The position numbers and the translations under genes were made by a program. From contig JACIXH010000014.1 in assembly GCA_014360565.1 (NCBI GenBank), positions 1-45,377 on the forward strand: a stretch of DNA of 45,377 nt, given 5' to 3'. This document shows, in pieces, positions 24,432-32,706 of the stretch. Numbering within the stretch: position 1 is the stretch's first letter; every line of letters begins with the position of its first letter. The notes beneath the pieces were generated by a model that had not been told where the DNA came from, did not search any database, and saw nothing but the letters and a program-made list of their open reading frames with translations. The stretch is from Nocardia sp. (GTDB lineage: Bacteria > Actinomycetota > Actinomycetes > Mycobacteriales > Mycobacteriaceae).

Positions 24432-25751
24432 GTGAGTCTTACGCAGGTACCGGTGTCGGCCCAGCTCTTCGAGCGGGCGGCGTCCGTGATCCCGGGTGGC
24501 GTCAATTCCCCGGTTCGTGCGTTCAATTCGGTAGGCGGTACGCCGCGGTTCATCACCTCCGCCAGCGGCTACACGCTGATCGACGCCGACGGCAACGATT
24601 ACGTGGATCTGGTGTGTTCGTGGGGTCCGATGATCCTCGGTCACGCCCACCCCGCTGTCGTGGAAGCTGTGCAGAAGGCCGCGACGAGTGGGCTGTCGTT
24701 CGGCGCGCCGACCGAGGCCGAGATCGAACTCGCCGAGGCGATCGCCGCCCGCGTCGATCCCGTCGAACGGGTCCGCCTGGTGAACTCCGGTACCGAGGCC
24801 ACGATGAGCGCGGTCCGGCTGGCGCGCGGTTTCACCGGTCGCTCCAAGATCATCAAGTTCTCCGGTTGCTACCACGGCCACGTCGACGCCCTGCTGGCCG
24901 ACGCGGGCTCCGGTGTGGCGACCCTCGGCCTGCCGACCTCGCCCGGCGTCACCGGCGCGCAAGCCGCCGACACCATCGTGCTGCCCTACAACGACCTCGC
25001 CGCTGTCGCCGCCGCCTTCGAGGCGCACCCCGGTCAGATCGCGTGTGTCATCACCGAGGCCGCCGCGGGCAATATGGGCGCGGTCGCACCGCTGCCCGGC
25101 TTCAACGAAGGCCTTCGCACACTCGCCACCGACAACGGCGCGCTGTTGATCATGGACGAGGTGATGACCGGTTTCCGCGTCAGCGCGGCGGGTTGGTTCG
25201 GCCGCGAAGGCGTCGCCGGCGACCTCTACACCTTCGGCAAGGTGATGAGCGGCGGCCTGCCCGCCGCCGCGTTCGGGGGTCGCGCCGAGATCATGAACCA
25301 CCTCGCCCCGCTCGGCCCGGTCTATCAGGCGGGCACCCTCTCGGGTAACCCCGTCGCCGTCGCGGCCGGCTTGGCGACACTGCGCGCGGCCGACGCCCAG
25401 GTGTACGCGGCGCTGGACCGCAACGCCGATCGGCTCGGCTCGCTCTTCGCGAAAGCCCTGACAGAGGCCGGTGTCGAGCATCAAGTCCAGTTCGCAGGCA
25501 ATATGGTGAGCGTGTTCTTCGCCGAGCGCCCGGTGACCGACTACGCCGCCGCCAAAGCGAGCCAGACCTGGCGTTACCCCGCCTTCTTCCACGCCCTGCT
25601 CGACGCGGGCGTGTACGCGCCGCCGAGCGCGTTCGAGGCATGGTTCGTCTCCGCGGCGCTCGACGAGGACGCGTTCGACCGTATCGCCGCCGCTCTGCCC
25701 GCCGCCGCCCTCGCGGCCGCGGCCGCAACCCCCGAAGGATCCCCAGCGTGA
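24432..25751 (+). CDS. hemL: glutamate-1-semialdehyde 2,1-aminomutase
   Basis: About 439 residues; a PLP enzyme that converts glutamate-1-semialdehyde (the HemA product) to 5-aminolevulinate. Seen: [14 protein letters not shown] near the start, [47 protein letters not shown] and the PLP lysine in [19 protein letters not shown]. Start uncertain: the GTG at 24432 gives the usual short N-terminus, and the codons between 24402 and 24431 lack the GC-rich third positions of the gene; the GTG at 24402 would add 10 residues. Its stop overlaps the phosphatase start (GTGA). Confidence 0.93.
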   Translation: MSLTQVPVSAQLFERAASVIPGGVNSPVRAFNSVGGTPRFITSASGYTLIDADGNDYVDLVCSWGPMILGHAHPAVVEAVQKAATSGLSFGAPTEAEIELAEAIAARVDPVERVRLVNSGTEATMSAVRLARGFTGRSKIIKFSGCYHGHVDALLADAGSGVATLGLPTSPGVTGAQAADTIVLPYNDLAAVAAAFEAHPGQIACVITEAAAGNMGAVAPLPGFNEGLRTLATDNGALLIMDEVMTGFRVSAAGWFGREGVAGDLYTFGKVMSGGLPAAAFGGRAEIMNHLAPLGPVYQAGTLSGNPVAVAAGLATLRAADAQVYAALDRNADRLGSLFAKALTEAGVEHQVQFAGNMVSVFFAERPVTDYAAAKASQTWRYPAFFHALLDAGVYAPPSAFEAWFVSAALDEDAFDRIAAALPAAALAAAAATPEGSPA

Positions 25752-26488
25752 GCTCCGACCAGCCCGACGCAGCATTCGCCCCAGTCCCGGCGGATGGCGA
25801 CGAGGCGCCCCATCCCGCGCCCGCCGCCGCTCCGCCCGTCCTCGACGACGACCAGTCGAGTGTCGAAACCATCGTCCACGTTCTGCGCCACGGCGAGGTG
25901 CACAACCCGAACGGCATCCTCTACGGCCGCCTGCCCGGCTTCAGCCTCTCGGTAGCCGGGCGCTCGCAGGCCGGTGCGGTCGCGCGCTCGCTGGCCGACC
26001 ACGACATCTCGATGGTGATCGCCTCCCCGCTGCAGCGCGCCCAGGAAACCGCGGCGCCGATCGCGGCCGCCCACGACCTGATCGTGCGCACCGACGAGAA
26101 CCTGATCGAAGCGGGCAACACCTTCGAGGGCCTGCGCGTCTCCGTCGGCGACGGCGCCCTGCGCAAGCCGCGGCACTGGTGGAAGCTGCGCGACCCGTTC
26201 ACCCCGTCCTGGGGCGAGCCGTATCTGCAGATCGCGCACCGCATGCTCGCCGCGGTGAACAAGGCCCGCGTCGAGGCCACCGGTCACGAGGTGGTGCTGG
26301 TTTCGCATCAGCTGCCCGTGTGGACGCTGCGCCGGTTCCTGCAGGGTCAGCGGTTGTGGCACGACCCGCGCAACCGGCAGTGCTCGCTCGCGTCGCTGAC
26401 GTCGCTGGTCTATCACGGCGACACGCTCGTCGACATCGTCTATTCCGAGCCGGCGGGCGCGTCGGACCCGTCGGTACACGGCGCATGA
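25748..26488 (+). CDS. histidine phosphatase (phosphoglycerate mutase-like) protein
   Basis: A 246-residue protein of the histidine phosphatase superfamily, syntenic with Rv0525. The phosphorylated His is in [12 protein letters not shown] (near 43-54); the second arginine is in [11 protein letters not shown], and the distal catalytic His is in [13 protein letters not shown]. The first 38 residues are Asp/Pro/Ala-rich and disordered. The substrate is unknown. It begins the overlapped run hemL, phosphatase, TlpA, 77-aa protein, CcdA, so it probably works in or is co-regulated with cytochrome maturation. GTG start overlaps the hemL stop. Confidence 0.85.
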   Translation: MSSDQPDAAFAPVPADGDEAPHPAPAAAPPVLDDDQSSVETIVHVLRHGEVHNPNGILYGRLPGFSLSVAGRSQAGAVARSLADHDISMVIASPLQRAQETAAPIAAAHDLIVRTDENLIEAGNTFEGLRVSVGDGALRKPRHWWKLRDPFTPSWGEPYLQIAHRMLAAVNKARVEATGHEVVLVSHQLPVWTLRRFLQGQRLWHDPRNRQCSLASLTSLVYHGDTLVDIVYSEPAGASDPSVHGA

Positions 26489-27126
26489 TTGCCTCGACTG
26501 CATCGGGATCCATCCGCGGCCGCCGGCCGCGGGTGCTGACCGCCGTACTGTCCGCCCTGTTGGTGATCGCCGCCGCGGCGGGCTGCTCGACGGGTACCGA
26601 TGCGGTTGCCACTGGCGGCGGGACCTTCGAATTCGTCTCACCCGGTGGTAAAACGGATATCTATTACGATCCGCCCGCCACTCGCGGGACGATCGGCACG
26701 CTCTCGGGGCCCGATCTGATGAACGAGGGAAAGACCATTTCGGTCGATGATTTCCCAAACCAGATCGTGGTCGTGAACCTGTGGGGGCAGTGGTGCGGTC
26801 CGTGCCGCGCCGAGGCGCCCGCTCTGGAAAAAGTCTTCGCGGCGACCAAAGATCAAGGCGTCGCGTTCCTGGGGATCAACGTCCGCGACCATCAGCGCGA
26901 CAAAGCCCAGGACTTCGTAGTGGACAACAACCTCGAATATCCGTCCATCTACGACCCGTCGATGCGAACCTTGCTCGCCCTCGGCGGAAACTTTCCCACC
27001 AGTGTTATTCCGACCACGTTGATCCTGGATCGTCAGCACCGGGTCGCCGCGGTCTTCCTTCGCTCGCTACTGGCAGAAGACCTACAGCCCGTGGTCGAGC
27101 GCATCGCCGCCGAGGAGAAGCAGTGA
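26485..27126 (+). CDS. TlpA/ResA-type thioredoxin-fold lipoprotein
   Basis: A 213-residue extracytoplasmic thiol-disulfide protein. The N-terminus is a twin-arginine-like basic stretch (SIRGRRPR), then a hydrophobic helix and a lipobox ending AAAAGC (Cys near 34). The redox site is W103-C104-G-P-C107 in NLWGQWCGPCRAEAP. TSVIPTTLILDRQHRV contains the cis-proline. It would keep the apocytochrome c haem-binding cysteines reduced, taking electrons from CcdA encoded just after. ATG overlaps the phosphatase stop (ATGA). It matches Rv0526 in position. Confidence 0.92.
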   Translation: MIASTASGSIRGRRPRVLTAVLSALLVIAAAAGCSTGTDAVATGGGTFEFVSPGGKTDIYYDPPATRGTIGTLSGPDLMNEGKTISVDDFPNQIVVVNLWGQWCGPCRAEAPALEKVFAATKDQGVAFLGINVRDHQRDKAQDFVVDNNLEYPSIYDPSMRTLLALGGNFPTSVIPTTLILDRQHRVAAVFLRSLLAEDLQPVVERIAAEEKQ

Positions 27127-27356
27127 GCCGTCGTCGTCCTGGAAATCTGACCGCGTGTCGCCCCCGTCAGGGTGCACGCCGAATGGGTGCGGGCTGGACG
27201 GTCGACGACCGTTGGGCCGGCATCGCGACCGTGCCGCGCAGTGTCGCCGGTGCCGGTCTGTTCGATTTCGGCCCTGCTGAACCGGCCGAGACCGAGCGCA
27301 CCTTGTCGTTGCCGCGTGACGAGCAGCAGGACAACGACAACGGCACCGACGAGTGA
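27123..27356 (+). CDS. 77-aa unknown protein inside the cytochrome c maturation operon
   Basis: A 77-codon frame that starts on the tlpA stop (GTGA) and whose TGA overlaps the ccdA GTG (GTGA), exactly filling the gap. The N-terminus is very basic (MSRRRPG), the middle has WTVDDRWAGIATVPRS, and the C-terminus is acidic and polar (DEQQDNDNGTDE). No signal peptide, membrane helix or cysteine pair is present, apart from a single Cys at 12. The 4-bp overlaps at both ends and strong third-position GC argue it is translated. No family is recognised; it could be a coupling spacer or a small cytosolic accessory protein. Confidence 0.5.
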   Translation: MSRRRPGNLTACRPRQGARRMGAGWTVDDRWAGIATVPRSVAGAGLFDFGPAEPAETERTLSLPRDEQQDNDNGTDE

Positions 27357-28165
27357 TACCGCTCGCCGCAGTCGGGGATTCCTTCCAGCAGACAGCGGCA
27401 TCAGGTCCGCTGCTGCTGGCGCTGGGAGCCTGCCTGCTCGCGGGCCTGGTGTCGTTCGCTTCACCCTGTGTCGTACCGCTGGTCCCCGGCTATCTGTCCT
27501 ATCTGGCCGGGCTGGTCGGAGCCGAGGCGCCGCCCGCCACCAGCACCCAGGCCACGCTCACCGCGCAACGTCGTAGCGCGAAGATGCGCGTGGCCGGTGC
27601 CGCCAGCCTGTTCGTCGCCGGGTTCACCGTGGTGTTCGTGCTGGCCACGGCCACTGTTTTCGGCGTGATCCAGACCCTCAACGTGAATCGGGAACTGCTC
27701 CAGCGCATCGGCGGTGTGGTGACGATCCTGATGGGTCTGGTGTTCATCGGCCTGGTCCCCGCCCTGCAACGGGACACGCGGATGGAGCCGCGCAGGCTCA
27801 CCAGCATCCTCGGCGCGCCACTGCTGGGCGGGGTGTTCGCACTCGGCTGGACCCCGTGCCTGGGCCCGACCCTGTCGGGCGTGATGGCGGTATCGGCAGG
27901 CACCGAGGGCACCACCGCCGCGCGCGGGGTGACGTTGATCGTCGCCTATTGCCTCGGCCTCGGGCTGCCGTTCATCGTGCTGGCCTTCGGGTCGGCCAAT
28001 GCTCTGCGTGGGGTCGGTTGGCTGCGGCGCAATTCGCGCACCATTCAGGTAGTAGGGGGTGTTCTGCTCGTCGCCGTCGGCGTCGCGCTGGTCACGGGGG
28101 CATGGGATCAGTTCGTCGGCTGGGTGCGTGACGGGTTCGTCTCCGAGGTGACTCTCCCGATCTGA
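27353..28165 (+). CDS. ccdA: CcdA-type cytochrome c biogenesis thiol transporter
   Basis: A 270-residue polytopic membrane protein of the DsbD/CcdA family that passes electrons from cytosolic thioredoxin to the extracytoplasmic TlpA/ResA protein. Two conserved half-sites carry the redox cysteines: FASPCVVPLVPGYLSYL (helix 1, near 41-57) and LGWTPCLGPTLSGVMAV (near 163-179). About six helices are visible, with an extra cytosolic loop near 62-80 (PPATSTQATLTAQRRSAKMR). GTG start overlaps the preceding small ORF; the stop TGA shares its last base with the resB ATG (TGATG). Confidence 0.95.
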   Translation: MIPLAAVGDSFQQTAASGPLLLALGACLLAGLVSFASPCVVPLVPGYLSYLAGLVGAEAPPATSTQATLTAQRRSAKMRVAGAASLFVAGFTVVFVLATATVFGVIQTLNVNRELLQRIGGVVTILMGLVFIGLVPALQRDTRMEPRRLTSILGAPLLGGVFALGWTPCLGPTLSGVMAVSAGTEGTTAARGVTLIVAYCLGLGLPFIVLAFGSANALRGVGWLRRNSRTIQVVGGVLLVAVGVALVTGAWDQFVGWVRDGFVSEVTLPI

Positions 28166-29793
28166 TGACTGACACGTTGACAACCGCGACCACCCCCACT
28201 CCGCCCGTCCGGCAGTCGCTGCCGGGCCGGGTCTGGGCCATGGTCCGTAATTCCTGGCGCGGCCTGACGAGCATGCGCACCGCGCTGGTGCTGCTGTTCC
28301 TGCTCGCGCTCGCCGCCATCCCCGGTGCGCTGCTGCCGCAGCGCAGCCTCAACACGCAGAAGGTCGAACAGTACATCGCCGATCGCCCGACGCTGGGCCC
28401 GTGGATGGACCGATTCGAACTGTTCGATGTGTTCGGCAGCTTCTGGTTCACCGCCATCTACGTGCTGCTGTTCATCTCGCTGGTCGGCTGCATCCTGCCG
28501 CGCTGCTGGGATCATTACCGGGCGCTGCGCACCCCACCGGTGCCCGCACCGCGCAACCTCGGCCGGTTGCCGCACCACTTCAGCGAGACCGACGATCGCA
28601 CTCCCGACGAGGTGATCGCGGCCGCGAAGGAGTCGTTGCGCGGCTGGCGGACCGAGGTTCGCCCCGGCCGGCGCGAGGGCGAGGTGACGCTGTCGGCGGA
28701 GAAAGGTTATCTGCGCGAGTTCGGCAACCTGGTGTTCCATCTGTCGCTGGTCGGGCTGCTGATCGCGATCGCGCTGGGCAAGCTGCTCGGGTACGAAGGC
28801 AATGTCATCGTGATCGCCGACGACGGTCCCGGTTTCTGCACCACCTCGCCCGCGGTGTTCGACTCGTTCCGCGCGGGAAACACCAACGACGGCACCGGGA
28901 TGACGCCCCTGTGTGTGAAGGTGCAGGATTTCAAGGCCGACTACCTGCCCACCGGCCAGGCCGAGATGTTCCGTTCGAACATCGAATACCAGGCGGGCGC
29001 CGACCTGAGCACCGATACGTGGCGCAGCACCGAGCTCCGGGTGAACCATCCGCTTCGGGTCGCCGGTGACCGCGTCTACCTGCAGGGGCATGGTTTCGCG
29101 CCGACGTTCACCGTCACCTTCCCCGATGGGCAGACCCGCACCGAGACCATCCAGTGGCGGCCCGACGATGCCCAGACCTTCCTGTCCAGCGGTGTGCTGC
29201 GCTTCGATCCGCCCGGCGGGATGTACGCCACCGACGAGGAACGTCGGCAGAACCAGATCGCGATCGAAGGGCTGTTCGCGCCGACCGCGCTGTTCCACGG
29301 CAGCCTGCTCACCTCGTCGTTCCCCCGGATGGACGACCCGGCCGTCGCGGTCGACATCTATCGCGGCAACACCGGCCTGGACACCGGACGCTCGCAATCG
29401 CTGTTCGCGCTGGATCCGGAGATGATCAAGCAGGGCCGGTTGTCGAAGGAAGCGCGGGTCAACCTGCGTCCGGGCGAGTCGACCACGCTGCCGAGCGGAG
29501 CGAAGGTGACCTTCGACGGCGCAGAGGAATTCGTCAACCTGCAGGTCTCACACGATCCGGCCCAGCAGTGGGTGCTGGTGAGCGCGTTGACGATGATGGC
29601 CGGTTTGCTGGTGTCGCTGTTGCTGAAACGGCGCCGGATCTGGATCCGGGCATACCCGGTCGACGCCGCGGCAGGTAACGTGGGTCAACGACGCGCCGTA
29701 GTAGAAATGGGCGGCCTGGCCAGAAGCGATCAAGCGGGCTGGGGCGCCGAATTCGATCGACTGCGCACACGGCTGCTCGGACCGGAGAACTGA
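28165..29793 (+). CDS. resB: System II cytochrome c synthase subunit ResB (CcsB)
   Basis: A 542-residue membrane protein that, with CcsA, exports heme and joins it to CXXCH sites of apocytochrome c. Three helices lie in the N-terminal part (near 39-56 with IPGALLPQR, 92-112 with FWFTAIYVLLFISLVGCILP, and 190-206). A large extracytoplasmic domain spans about 210-465, and a last helix is near 470-490, followed by a cytosolic tail. Length fits the family and Rv0528. Start ATG overlaps the ccdA stop (TGATG); the stop overlaps the 14-codon ORF before ccsA in the same way. Confidence 0.94.
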   Translation: MTDTLTTATTPTPPVRQSLPGRVWAMVRNSWRGLTSMRTALVLLFLLALAAIPGALLPQRSLNTQKVEQYIADRPTLGPWMDRFELFDVFGSFWFTAIYVLLFISLVGCILPRCWDHYRALRTPPVPAPRNLGRLPHHFSETDDRTPDEVIAAAKESLRGWRTEVRPGRREGEVTLSAEKGYLREFGNLVFHLSLVGLLIAIALGKLLGYEGNVIVIADDGPGFCTTSPAVFDSFRAGNTNDGTGMTPLCVKVQDFKADYLPTGQAEMFRSNIEYQAGADLSTDTWRSTELRVNHPLRVAGDRVYLQGHGFAPTFTVTFPDGQTRTETIQWRPDDAQTFLSSGVLRFDPPGGMYATDEERRQNQIAIEGLFAPTALFHGSLLTSSFPRMDDPAVAVDIYRGNTGLDTGRSQSLFALDPEMIKQGRLSKEARVNLRPGESTTLPSGAKVTFDGAEEFVNLQVSHDPAQQWVLVSALTMMAGLLVSLLLKRRRIWIRAYPVDAAAGNVGQRRAVVEMGGLARSDQAGWGAEFDRLRTRLLGPEN

Positions 29794-29837
29794 TGCGGAC
29801 CAGGGCACAGGCACTCGACATGGAGACGGAATCCTGA
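29793..29837 (+). CDS. 14-codon bridging mini-ORF between resB and ccsA
   Basis: An ATG sharing its A with the resB stop (TGATG) opens a 14-codon frame (MRTRAQALDMETES) whose TGA shares its last base with the ccsA ATG (TGATG). The whole gap between the two subunits of one complex is thus translatable. GGAGACGGAA inside it can act as the ccsA ribosome binding site. Peptide function is not assumed; stop-restart delivery of ribosomes is the simplest reading. Confidence 0.35.
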   Translation: MRTRAQALDMETES

Positions 29838-30793
29838 TGCAGATCGACGAGACGCTGGCACGGTACAGCGACTTCGCTTTCATGTCGGCCATGGCGGTCT
29901 ACGCGCTGGCCACGGTCCTGCTGATCGTGCAGTACGCCTCGGTACGAGCCAAGCAGGTCACCGCGCGCGAACTCGTGCCCGCAGGCGACCCCGGCTTGCC
30001 CGGCCGGATCGAGACCCCGCAGGCCGTACCGCTCGGCGAACGCCTGGGCAACATGGCCTTCTCGGTGCTGGTGGTGGGCGCGGTCCTGCACATCGGCTCG
30101 ATCGTGCTGCGCGGTTTCGCGACCCACCGCTTCCCGCTGGGCAACATGTACGAGTTCACCACCATGGCCACCGCGGCCGCCGTGGTGATCGGCCTGATCT
30201 TCCTGCGCGACCAGCGCTATCGTGCGATGTGGGCGTTCCTGCTGGTCCCCGTCCTGATCCTGATGTTCCTGGCAGGCACGATCCTCTACGCCGACGCCGC
30301 CCCCGTGGTCCCCGCACTCCGGTCGTTCTGGCTACCGATCCACGTCACCATCGTGAGCATCGGCAGCGGCGTCTTCCTGGTCTCCGGCGTGGCCAGCCTG
30401 CTCTACCTGTTCCGCATGCGCCAGCCCGCGGGCGAGGAATCCACCAACATCCTCGGCACCATCGCCCGCCGCCTCCCCGACGCCCGCACCCTCGACCAGC
30501 TCGCCTACAAAACCACCATCATCGGCTTCCCCCTCTTCGGCGCAGGCGTAATCCTGGGCGCCATCTGGGCCGAAGCCGCCTGGGGCCGCTTCTGGGGCTG
30601 GGACCCCAAAGAAACCTGCTCCTTCATCGCCTGGGTCCTCTACGCCGCCTACCTCCACGCCCGTGCCACCTCCGGCTGGCGAGACACCAAGGCAGCCTGG
30701 ATCAACATCGCCGGCTTCGTCGCCATGCTCTTCAACCTGTTCATCATCAACATGGTGATCAGCGGTCTGCACAGCTACGCGGGCTTGACCTAG
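29837..30793 (+). CDS. ccsA: System II cytochrome c synthase subunit CcsA (ResC)
   Basis: A 318-residue membrane protein of the CcmF/CcsA heme-handling family. It has about eight helices; the tryptophan-rich heme-binding segment is WGRFWGWDPKETCSFIAW (near 251-268), followed by YAAYLHAR with a conserved His. FATHRFPLGNMYEF (near 94-107) holds another likely heme-ligand His. It works with ResB in the membrane as the cytochrome c heme lyase. It ends the operon; a putative terminator lies about 40 nt downstream. Confidence 0.95.
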   Translation: MQIDETLARYSDFAFMSAMAVYALATVLLIVQYASVRAKQVTARELVPAGDPGLPGRIETPQAVPLGERLGNMAFSVLVVGAVLHIGSIVLRGFATHRFPLGNMYEFTTMATAAAVVIGLIFLRDQRYRAMWAFLLVPVLILMFLAGTILYADAAPVVPALRSFWLPIHVTIVSIGSGVFLVSGVASLLYLFRMRQPAGEESTNILGTIARRLPDARTLDQLAYKTTIIGFPLFGAGVILGAIWAEAAWGRFWGWDPKETCSFIAWVLYAAYLHARATSGWRDTKAAWINIAGFVAMLFNLFIINMVISGLHSYAGLT

Positions 30794-30830
30794 CGCCGAC
30801 GGAGCTGATCGACCGCGCTCGTTGCTGGTG

Positions 30831-30856
30831 AAGCGCCCATGGAAGTGTGGGCGTTT
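30831..30856 (+). terminator. putative terminator after ccsA
   Basis: AAGCGCCCA (30831-30839) pairs with TGGGCGTTT (30848-30856) over nine positions, including one G.T wobble, around an 8-base loop. Only a few T residues are present at the end of the stem. Confidence 0.5.
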
Positions 30857-30917
30857 CATAAGTGCTGGGCGAGGCTACCGTTTCCGGTACCGATTGGTTT
30901 GCCGGAGAGGTTTGAGA

Positions 30918-31160
30918 ATGCGTCGTTTGAGTGTGGTTGTGGCCGTGGTGATTTCGCTGGGTTATGGGATGGCGGGTGTGGCGAGCGCGGCGGCGGGGGC
31001 CGGGGTGATACTCGAGCCGGTTGTTGCGGATATGGGGTCGGCGACCCCGTTCACGGCGTCTGCGGATCCGCAATCGGGATCAGCCGCGATTCCGCGTGTG
31101 CTGCTGGAATGCCTGTCCAGCGGTTCCAGTCTGTCCATGGGTATGCCGTTGTGCGGCTGA
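30918..31160 (+). CDS. small secreted two-cysteine peptide
   Basis: An 80-residue protein with a signal peptide (MRRLSVVVAVVISLGYGMAG to ASA, cut near 25) and a mature part of about 55 residues. Near the C-terminus are GSAAIPRVLLEC and a final CG, giving two cysteines 18 apart. The pattern (signal, short LEPVVAD segment, GSxAI, Cys, Cys) resembles the 74-residue secreted protein at 23612, so the two are probably distant paralogues. GGAGAGG lies about 8 nt before the ATG. Function unknown. Confidence 0.65.
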   Translation: MRRLSVVVAVVISLGYGMAGVASAAAGAGVILEPVVADMGSATPFTASADPQSGSAAIPRVLLECLSSGSSLSMGMPLCG

Positions 31161-31245
31161 CCTGAGGTCGCCGCGGGCTCGCTAGGGCGCAGGGTGCGGC
31201 CCGAAGGTCGGAGTCGACGTTCGGGCCGGGCGATTGCCGGGCAGA

Positions 31246-31893
31246 TCAGCAGTAGTAGCAGACCTTGTTGGCGGGCAGTTCTACGTGACAGGTCAGACAG
31301 ACCGGTTTGCGCACCGGTTCGGTCTTGGGGGCGACCACAGGGGTGCGGGCGGCGGAGGGGCGTTTGACGGCTGCCTCGGCGGCTTCGGCGGTGGCCAGGT
31401 CCTGGGAGGTGGACTGGCGGATCGCGGCGACCTTCGGGGGGAGGGTGGGCAGGCCGCCGTCGGCGGGGAGATCGGTGGCGTAGTGCTGATAGCACTGCCA
31501 GCGGGCGGCGGCGGCGTGCATTTCGAGGTCGTCGGGGATGGGCAGGCCCGCGAGTTCGAGGATGTAGCGGTAGCCGGTGCCGACGGTCTGGTTCTTGCGC
31601 ACGCACAGGGCGCTCAGCGGCGGCTCGTTGTTCTTGTGACAGTGTTCGGCGACCTTGTCCAGCACGACGGGCAGCCAATGCTGCCATTTCACCTGGGTGC
31701 GGATGCCGGATTCTTCCTGGACCAGGTCGGCCAGCTCGGTGTTGACGATGAAATTGTTGAACCGGCTAGCTGTCGCGACCAGCACTTCGTGTGCGGCGCG
31801 AGTCCACTCCGACCTTGCCTCGGTGAACGTCACGGCGCTGCCGTCGGATGCGCGCCAAGTAGTCGGGACAGAAGCCTGCTGCACATCGATCAC
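31246..31893 (-). CDS. unknown protein with C-terminal zinc ribbon
   Basis: A 215-residue soluble protein. Residues about 20-150 form one domain with FNNFIVNTELADLVQEESGI, KWQHWLPVVLDKVAEHCH and TVGTGYRYILELAG, which I cannot assign to a named family. A Pro/Ala linker (about 155-195) leads to a short zinc ribbon CLTCHVELPANKVCYYC (CxxC-x9-CxxC) at the very end. The layout fits a nucleic-acid-binding or protein-binding regulator. The GTG at 31893 follows TAACGT (minus strand, 31905-31900) by 6 nt, so it is probably leaderless. It lies between the ccs operon and the bldC-like gene. Confidence 0.7.
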   Translation of the reverse strand: MIDVQQASVPTTWRASDGSAVTFTEARSEWTRAAHEVLVATASRFNNFIVNTELADLVQEESGIRTQVKWQHWLPVVLDKVAEHCHKNNEPPLSALCVRKNQTVGTGYRYILELAGLPIPDDLEMHAAAARWQCYQHYATDLPADGGLPTLPPKVAAIRQSTSQDLATAEAAEAAVKRPSAARTPVVAPKTEPVRKPVCLTCHVELPANKVCYYC

Positions 31894-31899
31894 CGGAAT

Positions 31900-31905
31900 A
31901 CGTTA
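31900..31905 (-). promoter_or_regulatory. -10 box of the leaderless Zn-ribbon gene
   Basis: TAACGT on the minus strand, 6 nt before the GTG start. It is the same hexamer as before ppx1, and the next bases (ATTC) are the same too. Confidence 0.45.
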
Positions 31906-31971
31906 TCTACCCAGCTCTTTCGTCGCACACCGGGGGTATGTGCCTCAGCTCACGGCCACGCACAGCACTGG

Positions 31972-32154
31972 TCACTCGGTGGGGCCGGAGTCGTCGCGGG
32001 GTTGTTTACCGAGGCGCCAGAGGAATTCCGGATCGTCGTCGGGGCCGAGAATCGGTCGACGGCCGGAACTCGGGCGGGGCATTTCGGGGCCGAACGCCTT
32101 CCAGCACAGCACCGCGATGGCCACGATCGCGATGAGTGCCAACAGGTACGTCAC
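31972..32154 (-). CDS. small single-helix membrane protein
   Basis: A 60-residue protein: an N-terminal membrane helix (TYLLALIAIVAIAVLCW) and a polar cytosolic tail with FGPEMPRPSSGRRP and GPDDDPEFLWRLG. The GTG at 32154 is preferred because GGAGGT lies 7 nt upstream; a GTG at 32163 overlaps that ribosome binding site. No family is recognised. It reads on the minus strand between the Zn-ribbon gene and the bldC-like gene. Confidence 0.6.
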   Translation of the reverse strand: MTYLLALIAIVAIAVLCWKAFGPEMPRPSSGRRPILGPDDDPEFLWRLGKQPRDDSGPTE

Positions 32155-32233
32155 GTCGCTCACCTCCTGCTATCGAGGGTAGCCGTGTTCGCACCGTGTG
32201 CGCATGCGCAACGGGAGGGAAAATTTTTGGCGA

Positions 32234-32258
32234 ACGCGAGCCCACGACGGGCTCGCGT
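32234..32258 (-). terminator. rho-independent terminator of the bldC-like gene
   Basis: ACGCGAGCCC and GGGCTCGCGT make a perfect 10-bp stem around a 5-base loop, 10 nt after the bldC-like stop. On the minus strand an A-run and T-run (AAAAATTTTT) follow within 6 nt, a rare classic tail for this GC content. Confidence 0.85.
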
Positions 32259-32268
32259 CGGCCGTGAG

Positions 32269-32478
32269 TCAGCGGGGTGCTGCCTCGGTGGTGAGCGATT
32301 TGAGCAACTGCAGAACCTCGGACTCGCGGAATCGGCGATGTCCGCCCGGCGTGCGAAGCGAGCCGAGCCTGCCGGCATGGGCCCACCGAGTGACGGTCTT
32401 GGGATCTACGTGGAACATGGCGGCCACTTGGCCTGGTGTCAGCAGAGTGTCCTGAAGGCCGACGGTGATCGCAGTCAT
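32269..32478 (-). CDS. BldC-type MerR-like developmental regulator
   Basis: A 69-residue DNA-binding protein made of one winged helix: LLTPGQVAAMFHVDPKTVTR is the helix-turn-helix, and the wing is LRTPGGHRRFRESEV. It is a close match in size and sequence to Streptomyces BldC, which binds direct repeats cooperatively to control development. Its role in a non-sporulating or fragmenting actinomycete is unknown. The ATG at 32478 has GGAGAGG 6 nt upstream on the minus strand. It ends at a strong terminator. Confidence 0.9.
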   Translation of the reverse strand: MTAITVGLQDTLLTPGQVAAMFHVDPKTVTRWAHAGRLGSLRTPGGHRRFRESEVLQLLKSLTTEAAPR

Positions 32479-32694
32479 AGCTAACCTCTCCGTTCTCGAC
32501 AGTTCCCTCATCAGTGGCGTCATCGTCGCACTGCGACCCCTATGTAGTCGAACCACCTACTGTTGGTAAAGGGGAAGTAATAGACAAAAGCCGCGAACGG
32601 GGCCGTATCGAAGACAGTTCCACCGTCCCCGGGCCCACCTCGGCCTGCGTCGCGGCCGTATGCGGCTGATGAACGCGGTCGCACCGGCGCCCAT

Positions 32695-32700
32695 TAGGCT
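32695..32700 (+). promoter_or_regulatory. -10 box of the leaderless DUF4229-like gene
   Basis: TAGGCT lies 6 nt before the GTG at 32707, without a ribosome binding site. The same hexamer precedes menA and the SRPBCC gene on the other strand. Confidence 0.5.
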
Positions 32701-32706
32701 GTAGTC

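Noticed and set aside
32525..32570. GGTTCGACT-like T-arm upstream of the bldC-like gene suggesting a tRNA
   Set aside because: On the minus strand GTAGGTGGTTCGACTAC forms only a 4-bp arm, and there is no acceptor stem, D arm or anticodon arm around it.
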